DNA of 64,000 nt from Bradyrhizobium sp. Ai1a-2 (GCF_000426245.1 NZ_AUEZ01000034.1:1-64000), one strand, 5' to 3'. Shown: positions 51,120 through 60,876, counted from the first letter of the stretch. Notes: generated from the letters alone by a model not told the origin. A program made the numbers and translations.

Positions 51120-54100
51120 CTATTCCGCCGCTACCATTTGCTGGCTGCGCCATTGCCCGAGCAGGGCGCGCAGCGAGGCGGGCTTTACCGGCTTGTTGAG
51201 CACTGCGATGTTTTCCTCGCGCGCGGCGGCGCGGACGTTGGGGCTGCGGTCGGCGGTGATGAGGATCGCAGGCAGCCTCTCGCCGAAGCGGCGGCGGATG
51301 TCGCGGATCGCGGCGACGCCGTTGCCGCGGTCGAGATGGTAGTCAACGAGGAGGCCGGTGACGGGCCGGCCCGCCGCCTCGATCGCGCCGATCGCGCTTT
51401 CGGGATCGGCGACCGCGATCACCTCGGCGTCCCAGGCAGTCAAAAGCGTCTTCATGCCATCGAGGATCGCCGGGTCGTTCTCGATGCATACGATCAGCGC
51501 GCCGCCGATCGGGGTCTTGGCGAGCGGGGTTGCGGTGGTCACGGGACCGGTATGGTTGATGGCCTGCGCAACCGGCACGCTCACGGAGAACACCGAACCG
51601 CCGCCGACATTGGCATCGAGCGCAATGCCATGGTTGAGCACGCGCGCCAGCCGCTCGACGATCGACAGCCCCAGGCCCAGGCCGCGCGCGATCCGAGCGC
51701 CCTGTTCGAGGCGGTGGAACTCCTTGAAGATCTCGCGGCGCTTGATCACGGGAATGCCGACGCCGGTGTCGTAGACGCAGATCGTGAGCGCCTTCCCGCG
51801 CCGGCGGCAGCCCACCAGCACCCGCCCGCGCGGCGTATATTTGATCGCGTTGGAAATGAAGTTCTGCAGCAGCCGCCTGAGCAGCGAGCGGTCGGACTCG
51901 ACCGCCAGCGAACAGGGCACGAAGGCCAGCTCCAGTCCCTTGGCGCGCGCGATCGGCGCAAACTCGATTTCGAGCGAGCGCATGAGATCGCCGATCTTGA
52001 AGCGGCTGATCGCCGGCGTCATGGCGCCGGCATCGAGCCGCGAAATGTCCAATAGCGCACCGAGAATCTCCTCGATCGCTTCCAGGGAGTCGTCGATGTT
52101 CTCGACCAGGCGGGAATCTTCTCCGCCCTGCTGGCGCTCCACCAGGCTCGTGACGTAAAGCCGGGCCGCGTTCAGCGGCTGCAGGATGTCGTGGCTGGCG
52201 GCGGCGAGAAATCGCGTCTTGGAAATGTTGGCATCCTCGGCAGCGCTCTTGGCCAGCGCCAATTCGGAATTGAGGCGGGTGAGCTCCTCGGTGCGGTCGC
52301 GCACGCGCTTCTCGAGCGTCGCATTGGCGCGCTCCAGCGCCTCGGCCGCCTCGAAACTCGGCGTCACGTCGGAGAAGGTGATGACGAAGCCGCCGCCGGG
52401 CATCCGGTTGGTGCGGACCTCGATCACCATGTGGCGGTCGGGCAGCCGTTCCAGGTAAGGCTCGCCCTCGGTGGTGTAGGCCGCGAGCCGCTTCTCCAGC
52501 ATGATCTGGGCGTCCCCCCAGCCTGATGGATTGACCGCACCCATGAACTCCAGGATCTCCGGCAAGGGGATGCCGAGTTGAACCAGATGCGCCGGCAGCG
52601 CCAGGATCTCGGCGAATTGCCGGTTCGAGCAGATCAGCTGCAGATTGGCGTCGAACACTGCGATGCCCTGGCGCACATGGTTCAGCGCGGTCTGCAGGAT
52701 CTCGCGGTTGAAATGCAACGCCGCATGGGAATCGTCGAGCAGCTTCAGCGCGGCCTTCGCAGAAACCGTGCGCTTTTGGAGCAGCAGCGACATCACGAGC
52801 CGGGAGGAGGCGGCGCCGATCGAGGACGCGATCAGGCGTTCGGCATGCTGGAGCAATTCGAGGCCGGCGGGCGCCGAGGCGTCGGGCCTGCCGCCACGTT
52901 CGGCCGCAAAGGCCTCGAAGGCGAGGCCGGCGCGCTCGGGGCCGAGATATTGCGCCACCGTGCTCTGGATGTCCTGCACCGTCACCGTGGTGCGCCAGCG
53001 CCGGAAACTCGGCGCGATCGGCGTGAACGTGTGGGGCACGAACAGGTCGGCCTGCAGGCGTTCGATCGAGGTCGGCTCGCGCGTCAGCGAGAACATGAGG
53101 TAGGTGAAGATGTTCAGCGACAGGCTCCACAGCACCCCGTGCAGCAGCGGCGGCAGGTCGGTGCCGAGCAGCGCCTGCGGCCGCAATGCCTCGATGCCGA
53201 AGGGACCGTGCTGCAGCAGCATCAGCCCCGTGGTGCTGCTCTCCAGGAAGCTTGGTAGAAACAGCGTGTAGATCCACACGGCGACGCCGACCACCATTCC
53301 TGCGATGGCGCCGCGCGCGGTCGCCTGCCGCCACAACAGCCCACCGAAGAACGCGGGCGCAAGCTGCGCGATCGCCGCGAACGACAGCAGCCCGATCGCT
53401 GCAAGCTGGGTGTTGCCGAGCGCGCGATAATAGAAATAGGCCATCACCATGATGCCGAAGATCGCAAAGCGGCGCACACTCAGAAGGAAGTCGCTGAAAT
53501 CCTTCTGCCCGGCGAGCGCTTCGCGGCTTCGCTGCAGCACCATCGGCAGCACGATGTCGTTGGAGACCATGATCGACAGCGCCACGCATTCCACGATCAC
53601 CATCGCGGTGCCCGCCGACAGCCCGCCGACGAAGACGGCGACGCTGAGCAGCGATGCATTGGCCTCCATCGGCAGCGCCAGCACATACATGTCGCTGTCG
53701 ACGGCGCCGAACGGGAAGGTCACGAGCCCTGCGATCGCGATCGGGATCACGAACAGGTTGATCGCGACGAGATAGAGCGGGAACAGCCAGCGCGCGCGTC
53801 CGACCTCCTCCTGGCTCGAATTCTCGACCACGCTGACATGGAACTGGCGCGGCAAGAGCATGATCGCGCAGAACGACAATAGCGTCATGGTCAGGAAATT
53901 GCCGACCGACGGCACATATTCGATCGCGCGCACCGCTTCCGGCGTCTTCATCGCGCGCTCGATCAGTTCGGTCGGCGAGAACATCCAGAAGGTGACGAAG
54001 ATGCCGGCGGCGAGAAACGCCACCAGCTTGACGATGGATTCGGTCGCGATCGCCAGCATCAGGCCGTGCTGATGCTCGGTGGCATCAGCCTGCCGGGTGC

Positions 54101-54629
54101 CGAACAGCACCGCGAATACGGCCATCGCCAGCGTCACCACCAGCGCAATGTCGCCGAGGATCGGGACCGAGGAAAATGCCCTGTCCTCGGTCAGGATCGT
54201 TTCCAGCGAGGAGGCGATCGCCTTGAGCTGGAGCGCGATATAGGGCACCGAGCCGATGATCGCGATCAGCGCCACGGTGCCGGCCACCGCCTGGCTCTTG
54301 CCATAGCGCGCGGCGATGAAGTCGGCGATCGACGTGATGTTCTGCGACTTGGCAAGCCCGATCACGCGGCGCAGCAGCGGCGTGCACAAGCCGATCATCA
54401 GGACCGGGCCGACATAGATCGCGAGGAAGTCGACGCTGGTGCGGGTGGCAAAGCCGACCGAGCCGAAGAAGGTCCAGGAGGTGCAGTAGATCGCGAGCGA
54501 CAGCGGATAGATCACCATGCCCGCGCGGCCGCGCTGCGCCGACAGCGAGCGATCGCCGCGGCTGGCGACAAAGAACAGGAACCCGATATAGCCGAACGCG
54601 GCGGCGATGACGCCCCAGTCGTGCAGCAT
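51120..54629 (-). CDS. Hybrid histidine kinase fused to a sodium:solute symporter domain (CrbS-like)
   Basis: 1169 residues. Residues about 1-510 carry about twelve or thirteen membrane helices of the SLC5/sodium:solute symporter type (QNITSIADFIAARYGKSQAV, VGGLSAGTAMVIVECVALSI). Then come a linker, a PAS domain (NHVRQGIAVFDANLQLICSN), HisKA with His813 (LAAASHDILQPLNAARLY), HATPase_c (FISNAIKYTPRG, DTGVGIP, GLGLGLSIVERLARVL) and a receiver with Asp1096 (GLLVDYHLDRGNG). In CrbS-type kinases the symporter part senses or carries acetate. The convergent LuxR-type regulator is the probable output. Confidence 0.9.
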   Translation of the reverse strand: MLHDWGVIAAAFGYIGFLFFVASRGDRSLSAQRGRAGMVIYPLSLAIYCTSWTFFGSVGFATRTSVDFLAIYVGPVLMIGLCTPLLRRVIGLAKSQNITSIADFIAARYGKSQAVAGTVALIAIIGSVPYIALQLKAIASSLETILTEDRAFSSVPILGDIALVVTLAMAVFAVLFGTRQADATEHQHGLMLAIATESIVKLVAFLAAGIFVTFWMFSPTELIERAMKTPEAVRAIEYVPSVGNFLTMTLLSFCAIMLLPRQFHVSVVENSSQEEVGRARWLFPLYLVAINLFVIPIAIAGLVTFPFGAVDSDMYVLALPMEANASLLSVAVFVGGLSAGTAMVIVECVALSIMVSNDIVLPMVLQRSREALAGQKDFSDFLLSVRRFAIFGIMVMAYFYYRALGNTQLAAIGLLSFAAIAQLAPAFFGGLLWRQATARGAIAGMVVGVAVWIYTLFLPSFLESSTTGLMLLQHGPFGIEALRPQALLGTDLPPLLHGVLWSLSLNIFTYLMFSLTREPTSIERLQADLFVPHTFTPIAPSFRRWRTTVTVQDIQSTVAQYLGPERAGLAFEAFAAERGGRPDASAPAGLELLQHAERLIASSIGAASSRLVMSLLLQKRTVSAKAALKLLDDSHAALHFNREILQTALNHVRQGIAVFDANLQLICSNRQFAEILALPAHLVQLGIPLPEILEFMGAVNPSGWGDAQIMLEKRLAAYTTEGEPYLERLPDRHMVIEVRTNRMPGGGFVITFSDVTPSFEAAEALERANATLEKRVRDRTEELTRLNSELALAKSAAEDANISKTRFLAAASHDILQPLNAARLYVTSLVERQQGGEDSRLVENIDDSLEAIEEILGALLDISRLDAGAMTPAISRFKIGDLMRSLEIEFAPIARAKGLELAFVPCSLAVESDRSLLRRLLQNFISNAIKYTPRGRVLVGCRRRGKALTICVYDTGVGIPVIKRREIFKEFHRLEQGARIARGLGLGLSIVERLARVLNHGIALDANVGGGSVFSVSVPVAQAINHTGPVTTATPLAKTPIGGALIVCIENDPAILDGMKTLLTAWDAEVIAVADPESAIGAIEAAGRPVTGLLVDYHLDRGNGVAAIRDIRRRFGERLPAILITADRSPNVRAAAREENIAVLNKPVKPASLRALLGQWRSQQMVAAE

Positions 54630-54727
54630 CGCTGCTGATCTCCCTTCCCGGCCTCAGAGCGGGCCGTGACGGAAGACTATAGCCGGATCAGGCGGCCGGC
54701 GCATCGTGCGCCGCCGTTGCGGCCTCA

Positions 54728-54840
54728 CCTCTCCCGGTTGCGGGAGAGGTCGGCGCGTAGCGCCGGGTGAGAGCTCTCTCCACTCAATGACTCGTGGAAA
54801 CACCCCCACCCCGGCCTTCCCCCGCAAGCGGGAGAGGGGG
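54728..54840. repeat. Palindromic repeat, family G (copy 3)
   Basis: Hairpin acctctcccggttgcgggag plus aggt, then cgccgggtgagag, and the far end cacccccaccccggccttcc with hairpin cccccgcaagcgggag. Same plan as 566-679 and 21305-21427. It lies between the hybrid kinase and hemA, both on the minus strand. Confidence 0.85.
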
Positions 54841-54864
54841 CGCAGCTTCATCGCGGCTTAAGGC

Positions 54865-56094
54865 TTATTCCGCCGCCAGCGACTGCTTGCGGAGCGGCAG
54901 CCCGAGCCGTTCCCAGACCTGCAGCAGGGCCTCGGCGAGGCCGTCCATCAGGCCGTCGTCGTGGTAGGGCGATGGCGTGATCCGCAGCCGCTCGGTACCC
55001 TTGGGGACGGTCGGATAGTTGATCGGCTGGATATAGATGCCGTGCTCCTCGAGCAGGATGTCGGTCGCGCGCTTGCACTTTTCGGGGTCGCCGACGAACA
55101 ACGGCACGATATGGGTGTCGCTCGACATCACGGGCAGGCCGGCCGCGTTCAGGATTGCCTTGAGGCGGGCGGCGCGCTCCTGGTGGCGCTCGCGCTCCCA
55201 GCTCGAGGTCTTGAGATGGCGGATCGCAGCGGTCGCGGCCGAGCAGATCGCGGGCGGCAGCGCGGTCGTGAAGATGAAGCCCGGTGCATAGGAGCGCACG
55301 GCATCGATGATCTCGGCCTTGGCGGCGATATAGCCGCCGAGGCAGCCGAACGCCTTCGCCAGCGTGCCTTCGAGCACGTCGATACGGTGCATGACGCCGT
55401 CGCGCTCGGCGATGCCGCCGCCGCGCGGCCCGTACATGCCGACCGCATGGACCTCATCGACATAGGTCATGGCGCCATAGCGCTCGGCGAGATCGCAGGT
55501 CTGCGCGAGTGGGGCGACGTCGCCGTCCATCGAATAGAGGCTTTCGCAGGCGATCAGCTTCGGCCGGTCGGGACCGGCCTCGCGCAGCAGCTCCTCCAGA
55601 TGCGCAAGGTCGTTGTGGCGGAAGATCTTCCGCTCGCAGCCGCCCTGACGGATGCCTTCGATCATCGAATTGTGGTTCAGCGCATCCGACAGGATCAGGC
55701 AGTTCGGGATCAGCTTTGCGATCGTCGAGATGCCCGTCTGGTTCGAGACGTAGCCCGAGGTGAACAGGAGCGCAGCTTCCTTGCCGTGCAGGTCGGCGAG
55801 TTCCGCTTCGAGCTGCACCAGGGGATGATGGTTGCCGGCGATATTGCGAGTGCCGCCGGCGCCCGTGCCGACACGGGTCGCGGTCTCGACCATCGCGCCG
55901 ACGACCTTGGGATGCTGGCCCATGCCGAGATAGTCGTTGGAGCACCAGATCACGACATTGCGCTGGCCCTTCGGCGAGTGCCAGATCGCATGCGGGAAGC
56001 GGCCTGCGATCCGCTCGAGGTCGGCGAATACGCGATAGCGCCGCTCGTCATGGAGGCGATTGAGGGCGGCGCTGAAAAACTGGCTGTAATCCAT
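54865..56094 (-). CDS. hemA: 5-aminolevulinate synthase (C4 pathway)
   Basis: 409 residues. PLP lysine is Lys247 in EGTLAKAFGCLGGY; other landmarks are the N-terminal MDYSQFFSAALNRLHDERRY, CSNDYLGMGQHPKV, GTGAGGTRNIAGNHHPLVQL and YVDEVHAVGMYGPRGGG. It condenses glycine and succinyl-CoA to 5-aminolevulinate, the first step of heme synthesis in alphaproteobacteria. An FNR/FixK-type box lies 136 bases upstream, agreeing with reported oxygen control of hemA in Bradyrhizobium, and a 9-bp hairpin stands in the leader. Confidence 0.97.
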   Translation of the reverse strand: MDYSQFFSAALNRLHDERRYRVFADLERIAGRFPHAIWHSPKGQRNVVIWCSNDYLGMGQHPKVVGAMVETATRVGTGAGGTRNIAGNHHPLVQLEAELADLHGKEAALLFTSGYVSNQTGISTIAKLIPNCLILSDALNHNSMIEGIRQGGCERKIFRHNDLAHLEELLREAGPDRPKLIACESLYSMDGDVAPLAQTCDLAERYGAMTYVDEVHAVGMYGPRGGGIAERDGVMHRIDVLEGTLAKAFGCLGGYIAAKAEIIDAVRSYAPGFIFTTALPPAICSAATAAIRHLKTSSWERERHQERAARLKAILNAAGLPVMSSDTHIVPLFVGDPEKCKRATDILLEEHGIYIQPINYPTVPKGTERLRITPSPYHDDGLMDGLAEALLQVWERLGLPLRKQSLAAE

Positions 56095-56135
56095 CGGAAA
56101 ACCTGAAGCGGAACCCGGCCGGAGCGGCCAATCTC

Positions 56136-56158
56136 ATTAGAGCTTTTCCAGCTCTAAT
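56136..56158 (-). promoter_or_regulatory. Hairpin in the hemA leader
   Basis: Perfect 9-bp stem attagagct (56136-56144) and agctctaat (56150-56158) with loop tttcc. It lies between the FixK-type box and the hemA ATG (42 bases upstream of it), so it would be in the mRNA leader if transcription starts near 56195. Function unknown. Confidence 0.5.
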
Positions 56159-56229
56159 GTCTATCCGCTATCCCACGTTTGAGCATGCGCCAGACATTGG
56201 ACAGATTGTCCATGGGAGCGGATCAAATG

Positions 56230-56243
56230 TTGATGTGGATCAA
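56230..56243 (-). promoter_or_regulatory. FNR/FixK2-type box upstream of hemA
   Basis: TTGATGTGGATCAA is a perfect TTGA-N6-TCAA dyad, the binding pattern of FNR/FixK-type activators. It lies 136 bases from the hemA start; activation at -41.5 would place the transcript start near 56195. Oxygen-responsive control of hemA through FixLJ/FixK is reported for Bradyrhizobium japonicum, which supports the call. Confidence 0.75.
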
Positions 56244-56351
56244 CGACCTAGCCCGGTCGCCGGCATATGCGCCGATAGCTCCCGGGCTCGCATCGTTGCG
56301 CAATCGCACGACGCCCGTAAATATCCGGATCAGCCGAACGGGCGCGCTGCG

Positions 56352-57413
56352 TCAGGTGGTGCGGAAGCGCAGGACGCCGTCGATCGCCTCGGACGTCAGT
56401 CGGCCCTCGACCAGCATGTAGTTGACGTGCGCGATCAGCTCGCCGGCCGCGAATCCCATCTGGTGCGCGTCCAGCGCGTGCTTGTGGAATACGACCGGCA
56501 CCAGCTCCTTGGAGGTTTTCTCAATCTCACGGCAGGCCTCGGCGATCAGCCGGCAGCGTTCCTCATGGTGGTCGGCGAGCTGCTTGATCCGCGTCTTCAG
56601 GCCGTAGAAGGGCACGCCATGGCCGGGCAGCACCAGCGCGTCATAGGGCAGCGTGGTCGTGAGGCTGGCCAGCGACGCCAGATATTCGCCGAGCGAATTC
56701 TGTTCGGGCTCGACAGCCCAGACACTGACGTTGGGCGAGATCTTGCTCAACACCTGATCGGCGGAGAGGAACAGCTTGTCGGCGGCGCAATACAGCATCA
56801 CCTGGTCGAGCGCATGTCCGCCGCCGGTGATCACCTTGAAGCGCCGCGTGCCGATGACGACCTCGTCGCCGTGGGTCAGCCGGCAATAGGACGCCGGCAG
56901 CACCGAGACCCGCTTCAGATAATCCTGGCCGCGGCCGAGCAGCTTGTCGGTCAGGTCCTCGTCCATGCCATGACGGCGGAAGAACAGACGTTGCGCGGTC
57001 AATCGTTCGGCGGTGCCGCGGTTCTGGTGAAAGACCGACTGCAGGTATTCGACCTGCGACATGTACAGCGCGCAGCCGAACCGCTCGACGATCCACCCGG
57101 CGAGCCCGACATGATCCGGGTGCGAATGGGTCACGATCAGGCGCTTGATGGTCATGCCCTTGAGCGGGCCTTCGAACAGCGTGGTCCAGGCTGCGATTGA
57201 TTCCTCGTTGCCGAAGCCGGAATCGATCATGGTCCAGCCGTCGCCGTCGGCGAGCAGGTAGATGTTCACATGGTTGAGGCGGAACGGCAGTTTCAGCCGC
57301 GCCCAGAGCACGCCCGGCATCACTTCCACGACCTGGTCCGGGCCGGGGTGATCTTCGAACGGGTATCGCAGGGCCTCCGCCGAGGACTGCACGCTGTCTG
57401 TTTTCGAATGCAT
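56352..57413 (-). CDS. Metallo-beta-lactamase-fold hydrolase
   Basis: 353 residues with the MBL fold: RLNHVNIYLLADGDGWTMID, zinc motif THSHPDHVG (His96, His98, Asp100, His101), GHALDQVMLYCAADKLFLSA and VLPGHGVPF. The helical C-terminal domain (RCRLIAEACREIEKTSKEL, YMLVEGRLTSEAI) resembles the winged LACTB2-type hydrolases. Substrate unknown; relatives cleave thioesters or act on nucleic acids. It is transcribed toward hemA, 258 bases away, with the FixK-type box between. Confidence 0.87.
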   Translation of the reverse strand: MHSKTDSVQSSAEALRYPFEDHPGPDQVVEVMPGVLWARLKLPFRLNHVNIYLLADGDGWTMIDSGFGNEESIAAWTTLFEGPLKGMTIKRLIVTHSHPDHVGLAGWIVERFGCALYMSQVEYLQSVFHQNRGTAERLTAQRLFFRRHGMDEDLTDKLLGRGQDYLKRVSVLPASYCRLTHGDEVVIGTRRFKVITGGGHALDQVMLYCAADKLFLSADQVLSKISPNVSVWAVEPEQNSLGEYLASLASLTTTLPYDALVLPGHGVPFYGLKTRIKQLADHHEERCRLIAEACREIEKTSKELVPVVFHKHALDAHQMGFAAGELIAHVNYMLVEGRLTSEAIDGVLRFRTT

Positions 57414-57493
57414 CGGCTATCGGCTTAGCGGTACCTGCCGCCCGGCGCTAGCTCAAAAAAGCAGATTCCGGTGCGGATAGTGAGCATGATTTT

Positions 57494-57582
57494 CCGTAGC
57501 CCGGATGAAGCGCAGCGCAATCCGGGGTCGGCGACCCGGGGCGAGATGCCCCGGATTACGCTGCGCTCCATCCGGGCTACGG
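57494..57582. repeat. Palindromic repeat, family D (copy 2)
   Basis: Arms ccgtagcccggatgaagcgc and its near-complement ending tccatccgggctacgg, with inner arms gcgcaatccgggg and ccccggattacgc. It is in the spacer downstream of the chemotaxis receptor gene. Confidence 0.92.
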
Positions 57583-57606
57583 CTGTTCCCGAATGGCGAT
57601 GGTCTC

Positions 57607-59751
57607 CTACGCCGCTCTTATGTTCGACAGGAACGCGTCGATTTCGGCGCGCAGCACCTCGGCCTCCCGGCGCAGTTCGTCGGAGGCGTTGAGCACGTCG
57701 CCGGCTGCCGTGCCGGCTTCCGCCGAGGCGCTGCTGACGCCGACGATGTTGCTGGAGACCTCGCTGGTGCCGCCGGCTGCGTGCTGGATGTTGCGGGCGA
57801 TCTCACGCGTTGCCGCGCCCTGTTCCTCGACTGCGGCGGCGATCGCGGTGGTGACGTCGTTGATCTCGCCGATCGTATTGCTGATGTTGCGGATCGCGGA
57901 AACCGCCGTCGTCGTCACCTCCTGCATGCTGACGATCTGCTGGCGGATCTCGTCAGTCGCCTTGGCGGTCTGGTTGGCGAGACTCTTCACCTCGGAGGCG
58001 ACCACGGCAAAGCCGCGGCCGGCTTCGCCGGCGCGCGCCGCCTCGATGGTGGCGTTGAGCGCGAGCAGGTTGGTCTGCGAGGCGATGGTCTGGATCAGGT
58101 CGACCACCACGCTGATGCGCCCGGCGTTCTCGGCGAGGCCCTGCATGGTGACGTCGGTCTGGCCGGCTTCGTCCACCGCCTTGCGCGCGATCTCGGCCGA
58201 GGTCACGACCTGGCGCCCGATCTCGGAGATCGAGGAAGAGAGCTCCTCGGTGCCCGCGGACACCGTCTGCACGTTGACCGAGGTCTCTTCCGCTGCGGAA
58301 GCGACCGTGTTCGCGAGCGCGCTGGACTGGTCGGCGGTCGCCGACATGCTCTGCGCCGTCGACTGCATCGAATTGGCCGCGTTCTGCAGGCTGTCGAGCG
58401 CGCCGCGGACGGTGGATTCGAATTCGACGATGCGGGCTTCCATGCGCGAAGCGCGCTCCGCCTTGACGATGCGGTCCTTGTCCTGTTCGGCCGAGAGAGC
58501 GCGGCCCTCGATCATGCTTTCGCGGAACACCTTCAGCGCGTTGGCCATCGCGGCAATCTCGTCGTCCTGGCGGCTCTGATAGATCTCGGTGTTGAGATCG
58601 CCGGCCGACAACCGCTGCATCGAATCCTGCAGCCCCTTGAGCCGCTTGAGAATGCTGCGGCCGACATAGAGCCAGACGAACAGGATCGAGCCGATCAGGG
58701 TGCCGATGCCGAGCGCCAGCATCACCATGGTCGCAAACGAAATCTCATGTTGCGCCTGGCTGGCGGAGGCGTCGGTCGCCTTCCGCACGCCATCGACGAG
58801 CTGCTGCACGCTGATGCCCAGGCCGATATTGAGCTTGCGGGTCTCCTCCAGGATGGTCTCGCCGAAATCGGTGGCGTCCAACTCCTTCTGGCGGACCTTG
58901 AACACGCCGGTCTTGCCCTGGCCGAGCGTCTGCAGCTTAGCGGCGGCATCGGCCAGCACCTTGGTGCCGGAATTCTTCGGCAGCATCTCCAGATTGGAAA
59001 TTGTCTGCGCGAGGACCTGCTTGAAGTCCTTCTCGATCGCTTCCAGCGTGTCGCTGTTGGTCGCCGACAGCGCCGCGGCCATGTTGGAGGCCATCAGGTT
59101 GCCGCTCGCGATCACATTGCCGAACTGCTCGACGACACGGGCGGCGCTGCTCGCGTCGTCAGAGGACGGCTCGGCGGCACCGAGGATGGCATGGAGCTGG
59201 CTCTGCGCGTCCATCATCGCCGGTGCCGAGGCCGCGACGAATTCGGTCTGCGCCTTACGCAGGGTTTCGTACTGCTTGTCGTGCAGCGCCGCCGTCTCGA
59301 GCCGCTCGCGCGCGGCCGAGCCGAGGCTCTGGATCACGTCATCGATGTTCTTGACCGTATCGGTCAGCGCGTTCCCGATCGCCTTGTCGGCGCCGAGCTT
59401 GATGATCTCGTCGAGCTTCTGCAGCGCCTGCTTCTGCGTTTCCTTCATCTTGGCAGAGCGCTCGTTCAGCGCCTCCTCGGTGCGCGAGGCAAGCAGCGCC
59501 GGTCCCTGGCTCGCCAGGCTCGCGCTTTGCGCCGACAATTGCAGGCTGGCGGCGAGCCGCGGGATGTCGCGGCCGGAGAGGTCGCCCATAGTCGTGCCGA
59601 GCTGTTCGAACACCGTCGCAGCGCCCGCGCTGATCACGATCGCCATGCCGGCGATGACGGCGAACGCCGCGAACAGGCTGCCCCTGACGCCCCATCGCGG
59701 ACGCCGGATGCCCTTAAGTTTCAATTTACCGAAGCGGAATCGTAACGCCAT
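57607..59751 (-). CDS. Methyl-accepting chemotaxis protein
   Basis: 714 residues: membrane helix (about 25-45), a periplasmic helical sensing domain of about 300 residues, a second helix (MVMLALGIGTLIGSILFVWL), HAMP (LQDSMQRLSAGDLNTEIYQS) and a signalling domain with the hairpin tip ATIEAARAGEAGRGFAVVAS and EVKSLANQTAKATDEI. It would report a chemical to the CheA/CheW flagellar pathway. No C-terminal NWETF-type CheR-binding pentapeptide is present. Large helical sensing domains of this size resemble HBM-type domains. No chemotaxis partners lie nearby. Confidence 0.93.
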   Translation of the reverse strand: MALRFRFGKLKLKGIRRPRWGVRGSLFAAFAVIAGMAIVISAGAATVFEQLGTTMGDLSGRDIPRLAASLQLSAQSASLASQGPALLASRTEEALNERSAKMKETQKQALQKLDEIIKLGADKAIGNALTDTVKNIDDVIQSLGSAARERLETAALHDKQYETLRKAQTEFVAASAPAMMDAQSQLHAILGAAEPSSDDASSAARVVEQFGNVIASGNLMASNMAAALSATNSDTLEAIEKDFKQVLAQTISNLEMLPKNSGTKVLADAAAKLQTLGQGKTGVFKVRQKELDATDFGETILEETRKLNIGLGISVQQLVDGVRKATDASASQAQHEISFATMVMLALGIGTLIGSILFVWLYVGRSILKRLKGLQDSMQRLSAGDLNTEIYQSRQDDEIAAMANALKVFRESMIEGRALSAEQDKDRIVKAERASRMEARIVEFESTVRGALDSLQNAANSMQSTAQSMSATADQSSALANTVASAAEETSVNVQTVSAGTEELSSSISEIGRQVVTSAEIARKAVDEAGQTDVTMQGLAENAGRISVVVDLIQTIASQTNLLALNATIEAARAGEAGRGFAVVASEVKSLANQTAKATDEIRQQIVSMQEVTTTAVSAIRNISNTIGEINDVTTAIAAAVEEQGAATREIARNIQHAAGGTSEVSSNIVGVSSASAEAGTAAGDVLNASDELRREAEVLRAEIDAFLSNIRAA

Positions 59752-59953
59752 CTGCCTGCCCCGCAGTCACTGTCCTTGAGCCTGAATCCTCGCGCGGCAG
59801 TATCGCGATGGCGGGTTAACAAAATCGGGAACCCGAATGTGCGGCGGCGCAATTTTTGCCGCGCATGGCGGCGTTGAAGTAGCTTTGTACCGCACGTCGG
59901 AATTGATCGCGCGGTACTTGCGGGAGACTTACGTCTACAACCGCTCGAGAATC

Positions 59954-59984
59954 AAAAAAGGCCGGCGAGATGCCGGCCTCTTTC
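59954..59984 (-). terminator. Terminator of the outer-membrane protein gene
   Basis: On the minus strand: stem ggccggc (59972-59978) and gccggcc (59960-59966) with a five-base loop, followed by a T-run (59954-59959 on the plus strand are A). It lies about 20 bases after the omp stop. Confidence 0.85.
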
Positions 59985-60002
59985 GGCTATCTCGGATCGC
60001 GA

Positions 60003-60734
60003 TCAGTAGCCGGTGGCTACCGGGGCGCCGAAATTGAAGCGGTAGTTGATGCCGGCCTTCACGGTGTGCTCGTCATTGCTGAAGCTGCCGAACGGCACCA
60101 GCGGAGCCGGCGCAACGAAGCGGCTGTCGCCGAAATCGTAGAATTGATACTCGGCCTTGGCCGACCAGTTCGGCGCGAACATGTATTCGATGCCGCCGCC
60201 GACGGTAAAGCCGTTGCGGTGGCTGTCACTGAGCGCGAACCCGACCGGGATACCGCCGAACCTGAGCGTCTCGTTGTTGTCGGAATAGGCGTAGCCGCCC
60301 TTCGCGTAGACGAGGCCCGGGCCCCAGGTCCAGCCGACGCGGCCGGTGATCGAGCCGATCCCGCGCTGGTCGTTGTTGTAGACGAAGCCACCGGGGAACG
60401 CCGCATTGACCTGGTCGCCTCCAAGCCAGGAATACTGACCTTCGACGCCAATCAGAAAGTTCGGATGGAATTGCCAGTCGCCGCCCACCTGGACGCCGCC
60501 GAGGAAGCGGGTGTTGTGGTCGCTGAGCGCGAAGCCGTTAAAGGTGTCGCTGCTCGTGAAGGCGCCGCCGATATGGCCGCCGACATAGAAGCCGGTCCAG
60601 TTGTAGATCGGCGCAGCGTAAACCGGCGCCGGCGCCTTGCTGTAGTAAGGGCGGGCACCGAGATCGGCGCCAAATGCCGGCGCGGCCGCGGCGAGCGCGA
60701 TAAGGGCAACGGTTGCGAGCAGGATCTTCTTCAT
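60003..60734 (-). CDS. Outer-membrane beta-barrel protein (Omp25/31-like)
   Basis: 243 residues: signal peptide MKKILLATVALIALAAAAPA (cleaved near FGA), an N-terminal linker with APAPVYAAPIYNWTGFYVGG, and an eight-stranded barrel ending RAGINYRFNFG-type (here VKAGINYRFNFGAP). It resembles the Omp25/31/RopB group of Rhizobiales outer-membrane proteins. ATG 60734 gives a standard signal peptide; the frame is open up to 60770. A consensus CtrA box lies 143 bases upstream. Confidence 0.92.
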   Translation of the reverse strand: MKKILLATVALIALAAAAPAFGADLGARPYYSKAPAPVYAAPIYNWTGFYVGGHIGGAFTSSDTFNGFALSDHNTRFLGGVQVGGDWQFHPNFLIGVEGQYSWLGGDQVNAAFPGGFVYNNDQRGIGSITGRVGWTWGPGLVYAKGGYAYSDNNETLRFGGIPVGFALSDSHRNGFTVGGGIEYMFAPNWSAKAEYQFYDFGDSRFVAPAPLVPFGSFSNDEHTVKAGINYRFNFGAPVATGY

Positions 60735-60876
60735 TTCATTCCCCGGAGATTCAAGTGAGACGCTGCGCACAGCGCCCCCATGGCGCGATTAAAGACGGCA
60801 TTTGAATAAAATGATGTCACCGCGGGACGATCGCGATCGATAAGCCAACCTATTGGCCGGTAATTGTTTTTTGTGC

